The position numbers and the translations under genes are program-made. Below, in pieces: positions 36,677 to 46,004 of a stretch of DNA of 49,008 bases. The DNA is taken from contig JAPPGC010000040.1 of assembly GCA_028875125.1 (NCBI GenBank), positions 1 to 49,008 of the forward strand, written 5' to 3'. Each line of letters opens with the position of its first letter. Position 1 is the stretch's first letter. This DNA comes from Bacteroidota bacterium. GTDB lineage: Bacteria; Bacteroidota; Rhodothermia; Rhodothermales; Bin80. The notes beneath the pieces are model-generated. The model did no database searches and was not told the origin of the DNA. It worked only from the letters and a program-made list of their open reading frames with translations.

Positions 36677-37930
36677 ATGGGGTCTCAGGGTACAAGTGCC
36701 TTCGACTCGATTGAGTCTGCTATTGCGGATATACGCGCTGGCCGCTTAGTGATCGTGATTGATGACGAAGATCGCGAAAATGAAGGAGATTTTGTAGGTG
36801 CTGCTGCCACCGTTACCCCTGAGCTCGTGAATTTCATGGCAAAGGAGGGGCGTGGACTTATCTGCACCCCCATGGATCCGGAGCGTGCGTCCGAGCTTGA
36901 TCTCGGGTTAATGGTGGAAGAAAACACCAGCCTCTACAGTACCCCCTTCACTGTGTCGGTGGACTATTCTCACGGAACATCCACGGGCATTAGCGCAGCT
37001 GATCGGGCAGCGACGATTCGGGCACTTGCGGACCCCAAGTCAACGGCGGCAGATTTTGCGCGGCCGGGACATGTCTTTCCATTAATAGCCCGCAACGGTG
37101 GCGTTCTGCGTAGAACGGGGCATACTGAAGCAACAGTTGATCTTGTGCGGCTCGCTGGTATGCCGCCCGTGGGAGTACTTGTTGAAATTATGAACTCGGA
37201 CGGCACGATGGCGCGGACGCCCGAGTTGTTGAGCATAGCCGATGAGCACAGCATGCGAATCGTGACCGTCAGTGATCTGGTGGCCTTCCGCATGGCAAGA
37301 CGTTCCCTGATTCGTCGTGCAGCCTCTGTTAGACTTCCGACGCGGTATGGCACTTTTAACTTGATAGCTTTCGAGGATACATCAAACGGTGACATCCACC
37401 TAGCTCTTCTGATGGGCTCATGGACGGAAGATGAAGCTGTTTTGACTCGAGTGCACTCACAGTGTGTAACCGGTGATCTGTTCGGATCTATTCGGTGCGA
37501 TTGTGGGGATCAATTGGATACTGCAATACGAATCGTTGCGGCCGAGGGTAAAGGTGTAGTACTTTATATGAAGCAGGAAGGACGCGGAATCGGTCTCTTG
37601 AATAAACTGCTCGCTTACGAATTGCAGGATCAGCAGGGGCTGGATACAGTTGAGGCCAATAAGGCGCTGGGTTTTGACATGGATCACCGGGATTACGGCA
37701 TCGGTTGCCAGATTCTCCGCGATCTGGGCATACGCAAGTTGAAGCTAATGACCAACAATCCAACCAAGCGGGTGGGATTGGACGGATACGGTCTGGAAAT
37801 TGCTGACTGTGTGCCGATCGAAATTCCTGCCAACGAGGAAAATGCGAATTACCTGCGCACAAAACGTGACCGAATGGGACATGTTTTACCCAACCTGTCC
37901 CAGTCTGAAAAATCGCAGCGCAAACTCTAG
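36677..37930 (+). CDS. ribBA: Bifunctional DHBP synthase / GTP cyclohydrolase II
   Basis: 417 residues. The RibB half (1 to about 210) has the acidic loop DDEDRENEGDF (29-39), STGISAADRA, and HTEATVDLVRLAG. The RibA half contains the zinc site VHSQCVTGDLFGSIRCDCG (about 258-276), KQEGRGIGLLNK with the catalytic Arg, and LMTNNPTKRVGLDGYGLE. It makes the two precursors of riboflavin, DHBP from ribulose-5-phosphate and the pyrimidine from GTP. No FMN riboswitch is visible; the gene sits close behind yajC. Confidence 0.95.
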   Translation: MGSQGTSAFDSIESAIADIRAGRLVIVIDDEDRENEGDFVGAAATVTPELVNFMAKEGRGLICTPMDPERASELDLGLMVEENTSLYSTPFTVSVDYSHGTSTGISAADRAATIRALADPKSTAADFARPGHVFPLIARNGGVLRRTGHTEATVDLVRLAGMPPVGVLVEIMNSDGTMARTPELLSIADEHSMRIVTVSDLVAFRMARRSLIRRAASVRLPTRYGTFNLIAFEDTSNGDIHLALLMGSWTEDEAVLTRVHSQCVTGDLFGSIRCDCGDQLDTAIRIVAAEGKGVVLYMKQEGRGIGLLNKLLAYELQDQQGLDTVEANKALGFDMDHRDYGIGCQILRDLGIRKLKLMTNNPTKRVGLDGYGLEIADCVPIEIPANEENANYLRTKRDRMGHVLPNLSQSEKSQRKL

Positions 37931-38217
37931 CCTCATTGATCTGACGGGTTGTCCAACCGAACCTGTGATCGGGGATCCAAGCGGTTATTGGTAGACGACT
38001 TCATCAGAGAGGGGACGGATAAGTATATTTGGAGAATATTTGGGCTGGCAGATTATTCGGTTTGCAAACATGGCCCCGATCACATACTTATATGTCAGGG
38101 AATCTTCCAGAGTCAGTGTTGAGCCGATTATGTGTTGAAAAGCCAGCTATTGCAGTCTCCAAGTTTGTCGTTCATTTTGTTTTAGCGTAGATTCTCTGTC
38201 TCATATTCCCAATCCAC

Positions 38218-40053
38218 ATGCTAGCATATCGCATACCATTACTCGTTCTGTGCTGTATTATCGCTGTACCTGTTCAGGCACAGCGCACGGCCAAACCTGT
38301 TTTACATGGCCGCCACTGGGTGGCCATTACTGGAAAGCCCCTAGGAGCTACTGCTGGGGCTATGATGTTCGCGAGAGGAGGTAATGCCGTTGATGCGGCT
38401 TGTGCTATGCTGGGCGCAACGAGCACAATGTGGGATGTGCTGAGTTGGGGTGGAGAGACCCAGGCGCTTATATATGATCCCAATCAGAAAAAGGTGCTCG
38501 GCATAAATGCCTTGGGAGTAGCACCAACGGGTGGCACAACCGAGTTCTTTAAGGATCAGGAGCTTAATTATCCTCCAGAATATGGCCCGCTGGCAGCGGT
38601 CACGCCTGGTACACCCGGCGGACTAATGGTTATGCTCGCCGAGTACGGGACCTTGAGCCTGAAGGACGTCCTTGAACCTAGTATTCAGATGGCTGAGGGA
38701 TACCCGATTGAACGGTCAGCTGCACGTTCAATTGAAAGCCATGCCGAACGCATTGCTGAATGGCCCTATTCTGAATCGGTTTTTTTGCCGAACAGGGAGG
38801 ATGAGAATAGGGCACCAAGAGAAGGACAGATATTTGTCCAATCCGATCTGGCCGAAACGCTGCGAAAGCTTGTTCAAGCAGAATCCACTGCGCTTGAAGC
38901 AGGAAAGTCACGAAAGGAAGCGATATATGCTGCCTATGATCGTTTCTACAGGGGCGATATCGCCGAAGAGCTTGTACGCGGAACGCAGGAACAGGGTGGG
39001 TTGATCACAATGGAAGACCTGGATCGCTGGCAGGTTTACATTGAAGAGCCGGTTGTGACAGATTATAAAGGAATCCAGGTCTACAAGCTCACTTCCTGGG
39101 TACAGGGACCGGTCATGCTTCAGGCACTCAACATGCTCGAAAACGTGGATCTGCAAGGAATGGGCTACAACAGTACCCGATACATTCATCTTTTGTATCA
39201 GGTCATGAACATGGTATTTGCCGATCGGGATTTCTATTACGGCGATCCCTATTTCCCTCCTGCTGAACCAATGGAGGGTCTGTTGTCTAAGGACTATGCT
39301 AAGGCGCGTCTGGAAACAATCAACTGGGAAGCGAACGATCCCAAGGCTAAACCCGGGGATCCATATCCATTTCAAGGTGAAGAGAACCCCTATCTGCACT
39401 ATCTGGAAGAATGGTCGGCAGATACAGAGGATGGATATGGCAGTAATGTTTCTTATGAGTCAGACTTCTATGCCGGAACAACTTCCATTCAGGCTGCGGA
39501 TGCAGAAGGCTGGGTGGTGTCCATCACGCCGAGCGGTGGCTGGATCCCTGCAGTTATCGCAGGCGAATCGGGAATTGGTCTGAGTCAGCGCATGCAAAGC
39601 TTTGTGTTGGATCCTGCGGAAAATCCATACAACCTGCCTGAGCCGGGCAAGCGCCCGCGCGCGACGCTCACGCCGGGAATGGCACTGAAAGATGGACTCC
39701 CCTATCTCTCGTTTGCGGTACAGGGCGGGGACAGCCAAGACCAGAATCTACTCCAGTTTTTCCTGAATATTGTTGAGTTCGATATGAATGTCCAGGAAGC
39801 TGTGGAAGCCGCCAACATTAACAGCTTCCAGATGCGGGGATCCTTTGGTGAACACGAGATTCGTTCAGGACGTCTTCTGCTGCATAACGGAGTACCTGAC
39901 TGGGTGCGCCGGGAGCTTCGCGACATGAACTATGCATTAACCTTTAGCTCGCGCACCAGTGGGCCTATCACCGCTATTGAGTTCGACCGCAAGCACGGCA
40001 CGATGTGGGGTGGCGCAAGCGATCATGGCGATGATTATGGCATCGCCTGGTAA
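38218..40053 (+). CDS. Gamma-glutamyltransferase family protein, exported
   Basis: 611 residues with a signal peptide (LVLCCIIAVPVQAQ). The Ntn-hydrolase precursor shows GKPLGATAGAMMFARGGNAV then DAACAMLGATST, matching the start of the GGT large subunit. The autocleavage site is before Thr421 in YAGTTSIQAADAEGWVVSIT, which would start the small subunit. Later motifs SGIGLSQRMQSF and RPRATLTPGMALKDG are family-like, though the usual Gly-Gly oxyanion stretch reads VQGGDSQDQNL. Secreted members of this branch may be glutathione hydrolases or acylases; the exact substrate is open. It stands alone as a transcription unit. Confidence 0.85.
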   Translation: MLAYRIPLLVLCCIIAVPVQAQRTAKPVLHGRHWVAITGKPLGATAGAMMFARGGNAVDAACAMLGATSTMWDVLSWGGETQALIYDPNQKKVLGINALGVAPTGGTTEFFKDQELNYPPEYGPLAAVTPGTPGGLMVMLAEYGTLSLKDVLEPSIQMAEGYPIERSAARSIESHAERIAEWPYSESVFLPNREDENRAPREGQIFVQSDLAETLRKLVQAESTALEAGKSRKEAIYAAYDRFYRGDIAEELVRGTQEQGGLITMEDLDRWQVYIEEPVVTDYKGIQVYKLTSWVQGPVMLQALNMLENVDLQGMGYNSTRYIHLLYQVMNMVFADRDFYYGDPYFPPAEPMEGLLSKDYAKARLETINWEANDPKAKPGDPYPFQGEENPYLHYLEEWSADTEDGYGSNVSYESDFYAGTTSIQAADAEGWVVSITPSGGWIPAVIAGESGIGLSQRMQSFVLDPAENPYNLPEPGKRPRATLTPGMALKDGLPYLSFAVQGGDSQDQNLLQFFLNIVEFDMNVQEAVEAANINSFQMRGSFGEHEIRSGRLLLHNGVPDWVRRELRDMNYALTFSSRTSGPITAIEFDRKHGTMWGGASDHGDDYGIAW

Positions 40054-40580
40054 GGGGAGTCATAAGACTCGCGCGCTGTAAGAAATGTGCAGTGGACGGT
40101 AAATTTTGTTAGTCGATAATCCTCCGTGGTACCCGTAGTTTTGTAGATGCGGGGTGTGATTTCCACTGTCGGTACATCTCGAAAGATGGATTAGGCTTTT
40201 TGAAATGACGCCGTTGCTCCAAGGCATCACGCCCTCCGCTCATATGTACAAGCAAAGCTGGTCTGTCTCTTGCTCTTGAACAACTGATGAACTGCACGCG
40301 CAAGCCGTGCCCTTCCAATTAGATGTCCGTGTTCCTGCTGCCGTGTGCCTCACGGAAATGCCGCGGAATAAGTATTACAATGGGGCGCCGACTCTAGCGA
40401 GCTGCCTCGGGTCCTTTAAGCTTTGACGCAGCACTGCTTCGCTAACCAATCGGGCAGTCCTCTAAGAGTGCGCAGCCAAGTGCCTGAACTAGGGTTCCTC
40501 TATGGAATGCCCGTTTCCCATCCTTGCTCGCTTGGATTCTTTGTGTTCTCACCCAGATGTGAGCGGCCTTGACGACACAC
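40054..40580. other. 527-bp gap with no convincing gene
   Basis: Between the GGT gene and the convergent cupin gene. GAGTC-ATAA-GACTC (40057-40070) is a 5-bp hairpin directly after the GGT stop but lacks a T tract. No open frame here is plausible. Confidence 0.4.
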
Positions 40581-40988
40581 TCATGTAATGGGGTCTTTAA
40601 TCGTTGCATCCGGCAGGTTCCTCAGCACAGACTCCTCTCCCCCCGGAACGTAGACGACAATCAGTTTGAGCACAGAGGTTCCCGTGTTCTCGGTTCCATG
40701 ATAAATGCCGCGCGGAACAAAGATGCAAGTACCCGGGGCGATTTTAATCGGTTTTCTATCATCCAGCATTTGCGTCGCCTCCCCCTCCACTACATAAATG
40801 ATCTCGTCAGCATTGGGGTGATTGTGGCGCTCATGGCCAGTGCCCGGTTGGACTTCAACAGACGCGAATGTCAATGCATTCGCGCCTGAGGTCTTAGGCT
40901 CGCTAAGCAAACAAATGTCTCCCCATGGATAGGTCAGGGTCTGGACGCTTTCAGGTTGGGTTACAGTGCACTTGCCGATTTTTTCCAT
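40581..40988 (-). CDS. Single-domain cupin protein
   Basis: 135 residues forming one cupin barrel. Motif 1 is HERHNHPNADEIIYVVEGE, giving the HxH and Glu ligands, and motif 2 is PRGIYHGTENTG, with the last His ligand, so a metal site should form. The sequence between reads as normal cupin strands. Substrate unknown. The start overlaps the end of the Tm-1-like gene by 28 bases, so the two proteins are translated together and probably work on related compounds. Confidence 0.8.
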   Translation of the reverse strand: MEKIGKCTVTQPESVQTLTYPWGDICLLSEPKTSGANALTFASVEVQPGTGHERHNHPNADEIIYVVEGEATQMLDDRKPIKIAPGTCIFVPRGIYHGTENTGTSVLKLIVVYVPGGEESVLRNLPDATIKDPIT

Positions 40989-42199
40989 TGCAGGTTGTGG
41001 ATTAGTTCATCCGAGATTGCATCCGCAAACTCGGGGTCGTTGATATGTAGATCATATTCCTTGACAGTCACAGAGGAAGTACAGTTTGCATGAAGTGATG
41101 CAAAAAGCGCTCTATTAGATTCGGGTGCGAAGAAAATCTCTCCTGGTGCGTCCAGCATACTGATCCCCGTGAGCGGTATCATCAATGTTACCGGAGCCCG
41201 TGCACGGCTGAGTCTGGTTCCTATTTCCTTTCCAATCCTTGCACATTCATCCGGGCTGGTCCGCATCAGAGTGACATTGGCATTGTGGGGATGCAGTGTT
41301 CGCTCCCTGAATGCTTCAGGGACAGTTTCAAGTGCCCAATAATTAACCATATCCAGTGCTCCGCAGGAAACTACTTGGGGTATGCCGGCGGCAATGGCAG
41401 CTTCCAGTCGCTGGGGGCCGGCACTCAACACACCTCCTACTACCTCATCGCACCATTCAGTGGTAGTAACATCTGCAATGCCCTCAAAAAAACCATCTGC
41501 AACAAGTTTTTCCATTGCCCGACCGCCACTACCCGTCGCATGAAAAACCACTACCTCAAACCCTGACCTCTCCAGACGCTCACGCAATCGTGTGACACAT
41601 GGTGTGGTCACGCCAAACATGGTCGCCGCAATCAAGGGCCGCTCATCACCATGCTCTGGCAATTTATGTGCGGCCATACCACAAACTGCATCAGCGGCAT
41701 TCTTGATGATCACTCTGCTTATCCGATTCAATCCTGCTATGTCTGCGACGGAGTACATCATAGCGATATCACTCTCGCCGATATAGGGAGCTACATCACC
41801 GGAAGCGAGAGTGGAGACCATCACTTTTGGAAGTCCCACTGGGAGTGCCCGCATGACGGCCGTCCCCACCGCGGTCCCGCCAGAACCACCGAGCGCCAAA
41901 ACACCTGCTAATTGAGGGGACATATTTCGCGCCAGAGTCACAGCACCGCGCGTCAACAATTCCAAGGCATAGCTGCGACTACCCCTTTCTCTTAGCGCTA
42001 AAATATCTTCTCCACCAGCCTTGGCGACCTCGCCAGCTGAAATATCTGGCTCGCATTGCGGGTGACCCATTACTCCAGCGTCCATTAAGATGGGGTTCAG
42101 ACCCCTCGACCGAATAATATCCCGTGCGTAAGCATACTCCGCCCCCTTAGTGTCCAAGGTGCCGACGAGCAGGATATTTACAGGCTTGGAATTTGTCAT
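40961..42199 (-). CDS. Tm-1-like ATP-binding domain protein (UPF0261)
   Basis: 412 residues from the ATG at 42199 (MTNSKPVNILLVGTLDTKGA); a start 27 bases upstream adds nine residues with no similarity. Family marks are VGTLDTKGAEYAYARDIIRS, GGEDILALRERGSRSYALEL, LALGGSGGTAVGTAVMRALP, FHATGSGGRAMEKLV and PLTGISMLDAPG. The Tm-1 domain in tomato binds ATP and viral replicase, but bacterial members appear to be metabolic and usually pair with a TIM-barrel PEP hydrolase-like protein. Here the pairing is with a cupin instead. Confidence 0.85.
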   Translation of the reverse strand: MTNSKPVNILLVGTLDTKGAEYAYARDIIRSRGLNPILMDAGVMGHPQCEPDISAGEVAKAGGEDILALRERGSRSYALELLTRGAVTLARNMSPQLAGVLALGGSGGTAVGTAVMRALPVGLPKVMVSTLASGDVAPYIGESDIAMMYSVADIAGLNRISRVIIKNAADAVCGMAAHKLPEHGDERPLIAATMFGVTTPCVTRLRERLERSGFEVVVFHATGSGGRAMEKLVADGFFEGIADVTTTEWCDEVVGGVLSAGPQRLEAAIAAGIPQVVSCGALDMVNYWALETVPEAFRERTLHPHNANVTLMRTSPDECARIGKEIGTRLSRARAPVTLMIPLTGISMLDAPGEIFFAPESNRALFASLHANCTSSVTVKEYDLHINDPEFADAISDELIHNLQWKKSASAL

Positions 42200-42310
42200 G
42201 TTCAGCCAATACTTATCAAGCTGCAAACAGGATAACGATGATTGTATCTGGGGGTGTCACCAAGTGAATGCAGTGATATTTCCTCACGATTGTCCTTATG
42301 GTCCGGCGGT

Positions 42311-42571
42311 CTAGAACATTTCAAGCCTGATCTGTAGCTTTTCCGTGTCCAATTCTATAGCCCGATGATCATCAGTCAAGCGGAAATCTGTGATACTATT
42401 CGGTAAAAGCTCTTTGGGTGTGTTCATCTGGAAAAGCGTGTCAGCTACCACATACCAATCTTCTCTGGTCAAATGTACCACCGCCTCGTTGCCGTTGGCA
42501 ACCATCGGGGCATATTGTAAAACTTTCTCCAGATGTATAATGCCTTGCTTCTGGTGCAGATTGGGATCCAT
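42311..42571 (-). CDS. Small hypothetical protein
   Basis: 86 residues with no signal or membrane segment. It reads as two helices then strands (VVHLTREDWYVVADTLFQM, ITDFRLTDDHRAIELDTEKL). Composition is that of a real soluble protein. I recognise no family. It lies 112 bases upstream of the Tm-1-like gene on the same strand and may be its operon partner, though the gap is large. Confidence 0.45.
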   Translation of the reverse strand: MDPNLHQKQGIIHLEKVLQYAPMVANGNEAVVHLTREDWYVVADTLFQMNTPKELLPNSITDFRLTDDHRAIELDTEKLQIRLEMF

Positions 42572-43053
42572 ACTTCAGACAATTAAAATGCCGGAATAAG
42601 ATTGAGATTTCTCACTCAGACCAGTGATACGCAGTAAAACGGTTTATTGCCTTCCAACCTTCTGAACTCCGAACTTACTTATTCATAAATCGCAACTTTG
42701 GGGTTCGGTCTACATTCGTGGCAAACCAGCAGGTGTTATACTTGATCAGGGTTTGTTAATCCTCTTGCCTCACAAACCTGCTTGGAGTAGTTTAAATGCA
42801 GAATGGAAACTCCTTTTAATACGGCCGTCAACGTGGGACATCAGTGTGAGGCTTACGACGTTAGTTGTTGACCAGTATAATTTGGGACAGTTGTTAGCTG
42901 GATACATCACGGTATAGTTTTATTTGAACCTCATTATTGATATTTCCGGTTGTAAATTGGTCGCAATCATTGTGAGCGACATTTAGAATTCGCGGTTACA
43001 AGAGCGATCATAATTGATCAATGCAAGTTGATTATTCCTATTAGTTCCGGCGG
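42572..43053. other. AT-rich gap upstream of thyA
   Basis: 482 bases with no open frame worth calling. The thyA promoter must lie here. GTTGACCAGTATAATTTGGG at about 42867-42886 has sigma-70-like pieces, but its -35 and -10 halves are too close to be convincing. Confidence 0.35.
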
Positions 43054-43947
43054 ATGCATCTCTACTTGGACTTGTTGCGGCATGTAATAACGAACGGACG
43101 TGAGCGCAGTGATCGCACAGGAACGGGGACGGTCAGTGTTTTTGGATATCAGATGCGATTTCCTCTGAAGGAGGGATTTCCAATTTGTACAACTAAACGT
43201 GTTTGGTTTCGGGGGTTGGCGTGCGAACTGCTCTGGTTCTTGTCTGGTTCTACGAATATCAAGCCGCTGGTCGATCAGGGAATCTCAATCTGGACTGCAT
43301 GGCCACTGAAGCATTATCTCGAGCATCATCAGCTCCCGGTACCACCGTCGGACTCTGAGGAATGGTCAGCGCGCCTTAAAGAGTTTGAAGAATGCATCCG
43401 CAACGAAGAAGGTTTTGCCGAAAAATGGGGGGATTTGGGTCCTGTGTATGGCAAGCAGTGGCGGTCATTTTCCGGTGTAGACCAGATTGCATCGGTCATG
43501 AACTCCCTGCAACGAAGCCCTTGGAGTCGACGTCATATTGTGAACGCATGGAATGCAGGAGAAATAGATCGAATGGCACTTCCTCCCTGTCATATGTTCT
43601 TCCAGCTTTCTGTTGTCGATAACCGATTGTCCTGCCAGCTTTACATCAGATCGAACGATCTTTTTCTGGGTGCTCCCTTCAATATTGCTCAGTACGCGCT
43701 CTTAACCCACCTTATTGCAGAGCAGGCAGGCCTTGAACCAGGGGATTTGGTCTACACTATCGGAGATGCACATATTTACCTGAATCATCTTGATCAGGTA
43801 AGGCAGCAACTGACGCGGACGCCTTATCCACTGCCAACTTTGCATATCTTAGGGAAGCCGGCAACATTGTTTGATTATGAGTACGCTGACTTTGTGCTCA
43901 GGGACTATAAGTATCATCCGGCCATCAAAGCCCCTGTGGCTGTATAA
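43054..43947 (+). CDS. thyA: Thymidylate synthase
   Basis: 297 residues. Catalytic Cys179 is in [10 protein letters not shown], and the folate/dUMP pocket is [21 protein letters not shown]-terminal [20 protein letters not shown] and the C-terminal IKAPVAV match the family. It is longer than the 264 residues of E. coli because of an insertion around 85-120, as in lactobacillal enzymes. It methylates dUMP, producing dihydrofolate that the DHFR encoded 2 kb downstream recycles. It heads a tight + strand run. Confidence 0.95.
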   Translation: MHLYLDLLRHVITNGRERSDRTGTGTVSVFGYQMRFPLKEGFPICTTKRVWFRGLACELLWFLSGSTNIKPLVDQGISIWTAWPLKHYLEHHQLPVPPSDSEEWSARLKEFEECIRNEEGFAEKWGDLGPVYGKQWRSFSGVDQIASVMNSLQRSPWSRRHIVNAWNAGEIDRMALPPCHMFFQLSVVDNRLSCQLYIRSNDLFLGAPFNIAQYALLTHLIAEQAGLEPGDLVYTIGDAHIYLNHLDQVRQQLTRTPYPLPTLHILGKPATLFDYEYADFVLRDYKYHPAIKAPVAV

Positions 43948-43974
43948 TTTTGTAATAGCGAAAAATTGACCACG

Positions 43975-44973
43975 ATGAGTACGCCGAATCCTGAGAGTCA
44001 GCGGCATGCGTTACTTCGAGGTGTTTTTGAGGATAATCAAAAACTTGTTGGGCATACTGTCTCAAAACAGAGGAGGACAACAGTATGGTGGTCTATGGGT
44101 ATCTCACTCCTGGTCATTGTGATTGCCTTGATGGTCGGTAGTGTAGAAGAAGGTGGTAAGGCTGAACCGGTAAGCTCAGTTGAAATACTTACATCTCCTG
44201 ACCAACGCATACTTGCATCCCAGGATGAAATGGTTGCGTCCGAAAGCACAACAGACCTACCCTTATCCCATGTTTATGGTCTTGACGTGAGAACGATCGT
44301 ACTTGATCCGGGGCATGGAGGTCATGATCCCGGTGCTTCTGGACCGGTTGGCCTGAGCGAAAAAACCGTTACACTTGATGTTGCTTTGCGTCTCGAAAGG
44401 CGACTGAAGTCTCGAGGCTATAATGTGGTTCTCACACGACGAGAAGATGTTAGCGTTAGTCTGCGCCAACGGGTCGAGGATGCACGGGTTAATGAGGCAG
44501 ACCTGTTTGTGTCCATTCATGTTAATTCGATCCCAGTCGATTCACTGGCTTTTATTGAGACCTACTATTTCAGCCCGCGCGGAGATGCTCGCGCGGAGGA
44601 ATTGGCTTTTAGGGAGAATTTCAATGCTGGCTACAGTGTTGCCCAGTGGCAAAACAGTCTTGAGGAATTAGGGCAAACCGTACGAGATGAAGACAGTCGC
44701 CGATTGGCCACGCACATTCAGAATGCGATGATGTCAAATATGCGCAAAATTAATCCCGGCATTCATGATTGGGGGACGAGATCTGGGCCTTTTACGGTGC
44801 TCCTCAACGCGAAAGTGCCTGCTGTACTTGCTGAAATAACCGCGATTTCCATGCCGGAAGAAGAACAAAACCTGCTGGAAGATGCATACCGCGAGCAGTT
44901 GGCTATCGGTCTTGAATCCGGGATTATCTCGTATCTTTCCGCAATGGATAGTTCTGTAACAACGGCTGATTAG
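43975..44973 (+). CDS. N-acetylmuramoyl-L-alanine amidase (Amidase_3 / AmiC type)
   Basis: 332 residues from the ATG at 43975; a TTG at 43966 is the alternative. One membrane helix (WWSMGISLLVIVIALMVG) is followed by a linker and the zinc amidase. The zinc ligands are in DPGHGGHDPGASG, LSEKTVTLDVAL and FVSIHVNSIP, and the catalytic Glu in AVLAEITAISMP near the C-terminus. It cleaves the septal or lateral peptidoglycan stem. The actin-like gene begins five bases after its stop, suggesting the hydrolase and the filament protein are made together. Confidence 0.9.
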   Translation: MSTPNPESQRHALLRGVFEDNQKLVGHTVSKQRRTTVWWSMGISLLVIVIALMVGSVEEGGKAEPVSSVEILTSPDQRILASQDEMVASESTTDLPLSHVYGLDVRTIVLDPGHGGHDPGASGPVGLSEKTVTLDVALRLERRLKSRGYNVVLTRREDVSVSLRQRVEDARVNEADLFVSIHVNSIPVDSLAFIETYYFSPRGDARAEELAFRENFNAGYSVAQWQNSLEELGQTVRDEDSRRLATHIQNAMMSNMRKINPGIHDWGTRSGPFTVLLNAKVPAVLAEITAISMPEEEQNLLEDAYREQLAIGLESGIISYLSAMDSSVTTAD

Positions 44974-44978
44974 TTTTT

Positions 44979-46004
44979 ATGTCAAATCAATCTGAAACAT
45001 CAAATAATATTCTGCGCGTAGGTATTGATCTCGGAACTTCGCGAAGCGCCATTGCTGCGGATAATGGCAAGCGCAAGTGGATTCACAGTTATGTCGGCTG
45101 GCCCCGTGATTTTATCGCACGCAAGTTACTCAAGCGTGATGTGCTCGTTGGAACGGATGCCATTGAAAATCGGAATTCAGTCAACCTGGTTCGTCCTTTG
45201 GAGCACGGTGTAATCAGGGACGGAACGACTAGAGATGAAAAGGCTGTTCGTGAACTGATTCGGCATTTGATATCTCTGGCAGAACCAGAGGATGGACAGA
45301 AAATTTATGCTGCCGTTGGCGTGCCTGCAGAGGCCCTGCGGGTCAATAAGCTTGCAATACGCAATGCTGTAGGTGAATGGACAGACACCCTGATGCTGGT
45401 ATCGGAACCGTTCGCGGTGGCATATAGACTCGGTGCTCTCAATAACGCTTGTATAGTTGACATTGGCGCAGGTACAATTGATTTCTGCGTCATGCATGGT
45501 ACGATGCCGAGTGATGAGGATCAGCGCTCAGTGCGCACCGCCGGGGATCATGTAGATCAGCAGCTTTACGAGCTACTGTCAGAACGCTTCGTCAACACGC
45601 CCATAAGTGAGACCATGGTGCGTGAATTGAAGGAGAAGCACGCGTGTGTTTCCAGTGCGAGTGAACCCATTAAGGTCAAGTTGCCGATCGCGGGTAAATT
45701 TCAGTCGCAGGACATCACCCAGGAGGTTTGCCGGGCCTGTGATTCTTTGATACCAAGCATAGCAGAGACAATTATTGATCTACTGAGTACGTACGAACCG
45801 ATTCTTCAGGAGCGGATCCGTAACAGTATTTATTTAGCAGGTGGCGGAAGCCAAATTCGTGGCTTAGCAGAAGCCCTCTCTGCTGCTCTGGAGGAGTATG
45901 GGCATTTCACGATCACACCCATTGAAGATCCGCTGTTCAGTGGTGCCGAAGGGGCCCTGAGTCTGGCGGAAGACATGCCAGAGGAATATTGGGAAAACAT
46001 GTAA
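44979..46004 (+). CDS. MamK-like bacterial actin
   Basis: 341 residues with the actin/Hsp70 ATPase fold. Phosphate 1 is GIDLGTSRSAIA (15-26), phosphate 2 VDIGAGTIDFCVM (160-172), and the adenosine motif YLAGGGSQIRGLAEAL (285-300). The whole protein follows MamK of magnetotactic bacteria closely as I remember it: YVGWPRDFIARKLLKRDVLV, VSEPFAVAYRLGALNNACIV, and the ending LAEDMPEEYWENM. Glu143 and Asp161 fall where residues needed for MamK ATPase activity lie. It is shorter than DnaK and lacks a substrate domain; it is more like MamK than MreB. No magnetosome gene is nearby. A filament role with the neighbouring cell-wall amidase is an inference. Confidence 0.8.
   Translation: MSNQSETSNNILRVGIDLGTSRSAIAADNGKRKWIHSYVGWPRDFIARKLLKRDVLVGTDAIENRNSVNLVRPLEHGVIRDGTTRDEKAVRELIRHLISLAEPEDGQKIYAAVGVPAEALRVNKLAIRNAVGEWTDTLMLVSEPFAVAYRLGALNNACIVDIGAGTIDFCVMHGTMPSDEDQRSVRTAGDHVDQQLYELLSERFVNTPISETMVRELKEKHACVSSASEPIKVKLPIAGKFQSQDITQEVCRACDSLIPSIAETIIDLLSTYEPILQERIRNSIYLAGGGSQIRGLAEALSAALEEYGHFTITPIEDPLFSGAEGALSLAEDMPEEYWENM

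Noticed and set aside
42867-42886. Possible sigma-70-like promoter before thyA
   Set aside because: The TTGACC and TATAAT pieces are only a few bases apart, far from the usual 17-base spacing.
44979-46004. Assignment of the actin-like gene as DnaK or plain MreB
   Set aside because: It lacks the DnaK substrate domain and its sequence follows MamK rather than MreB motifs.
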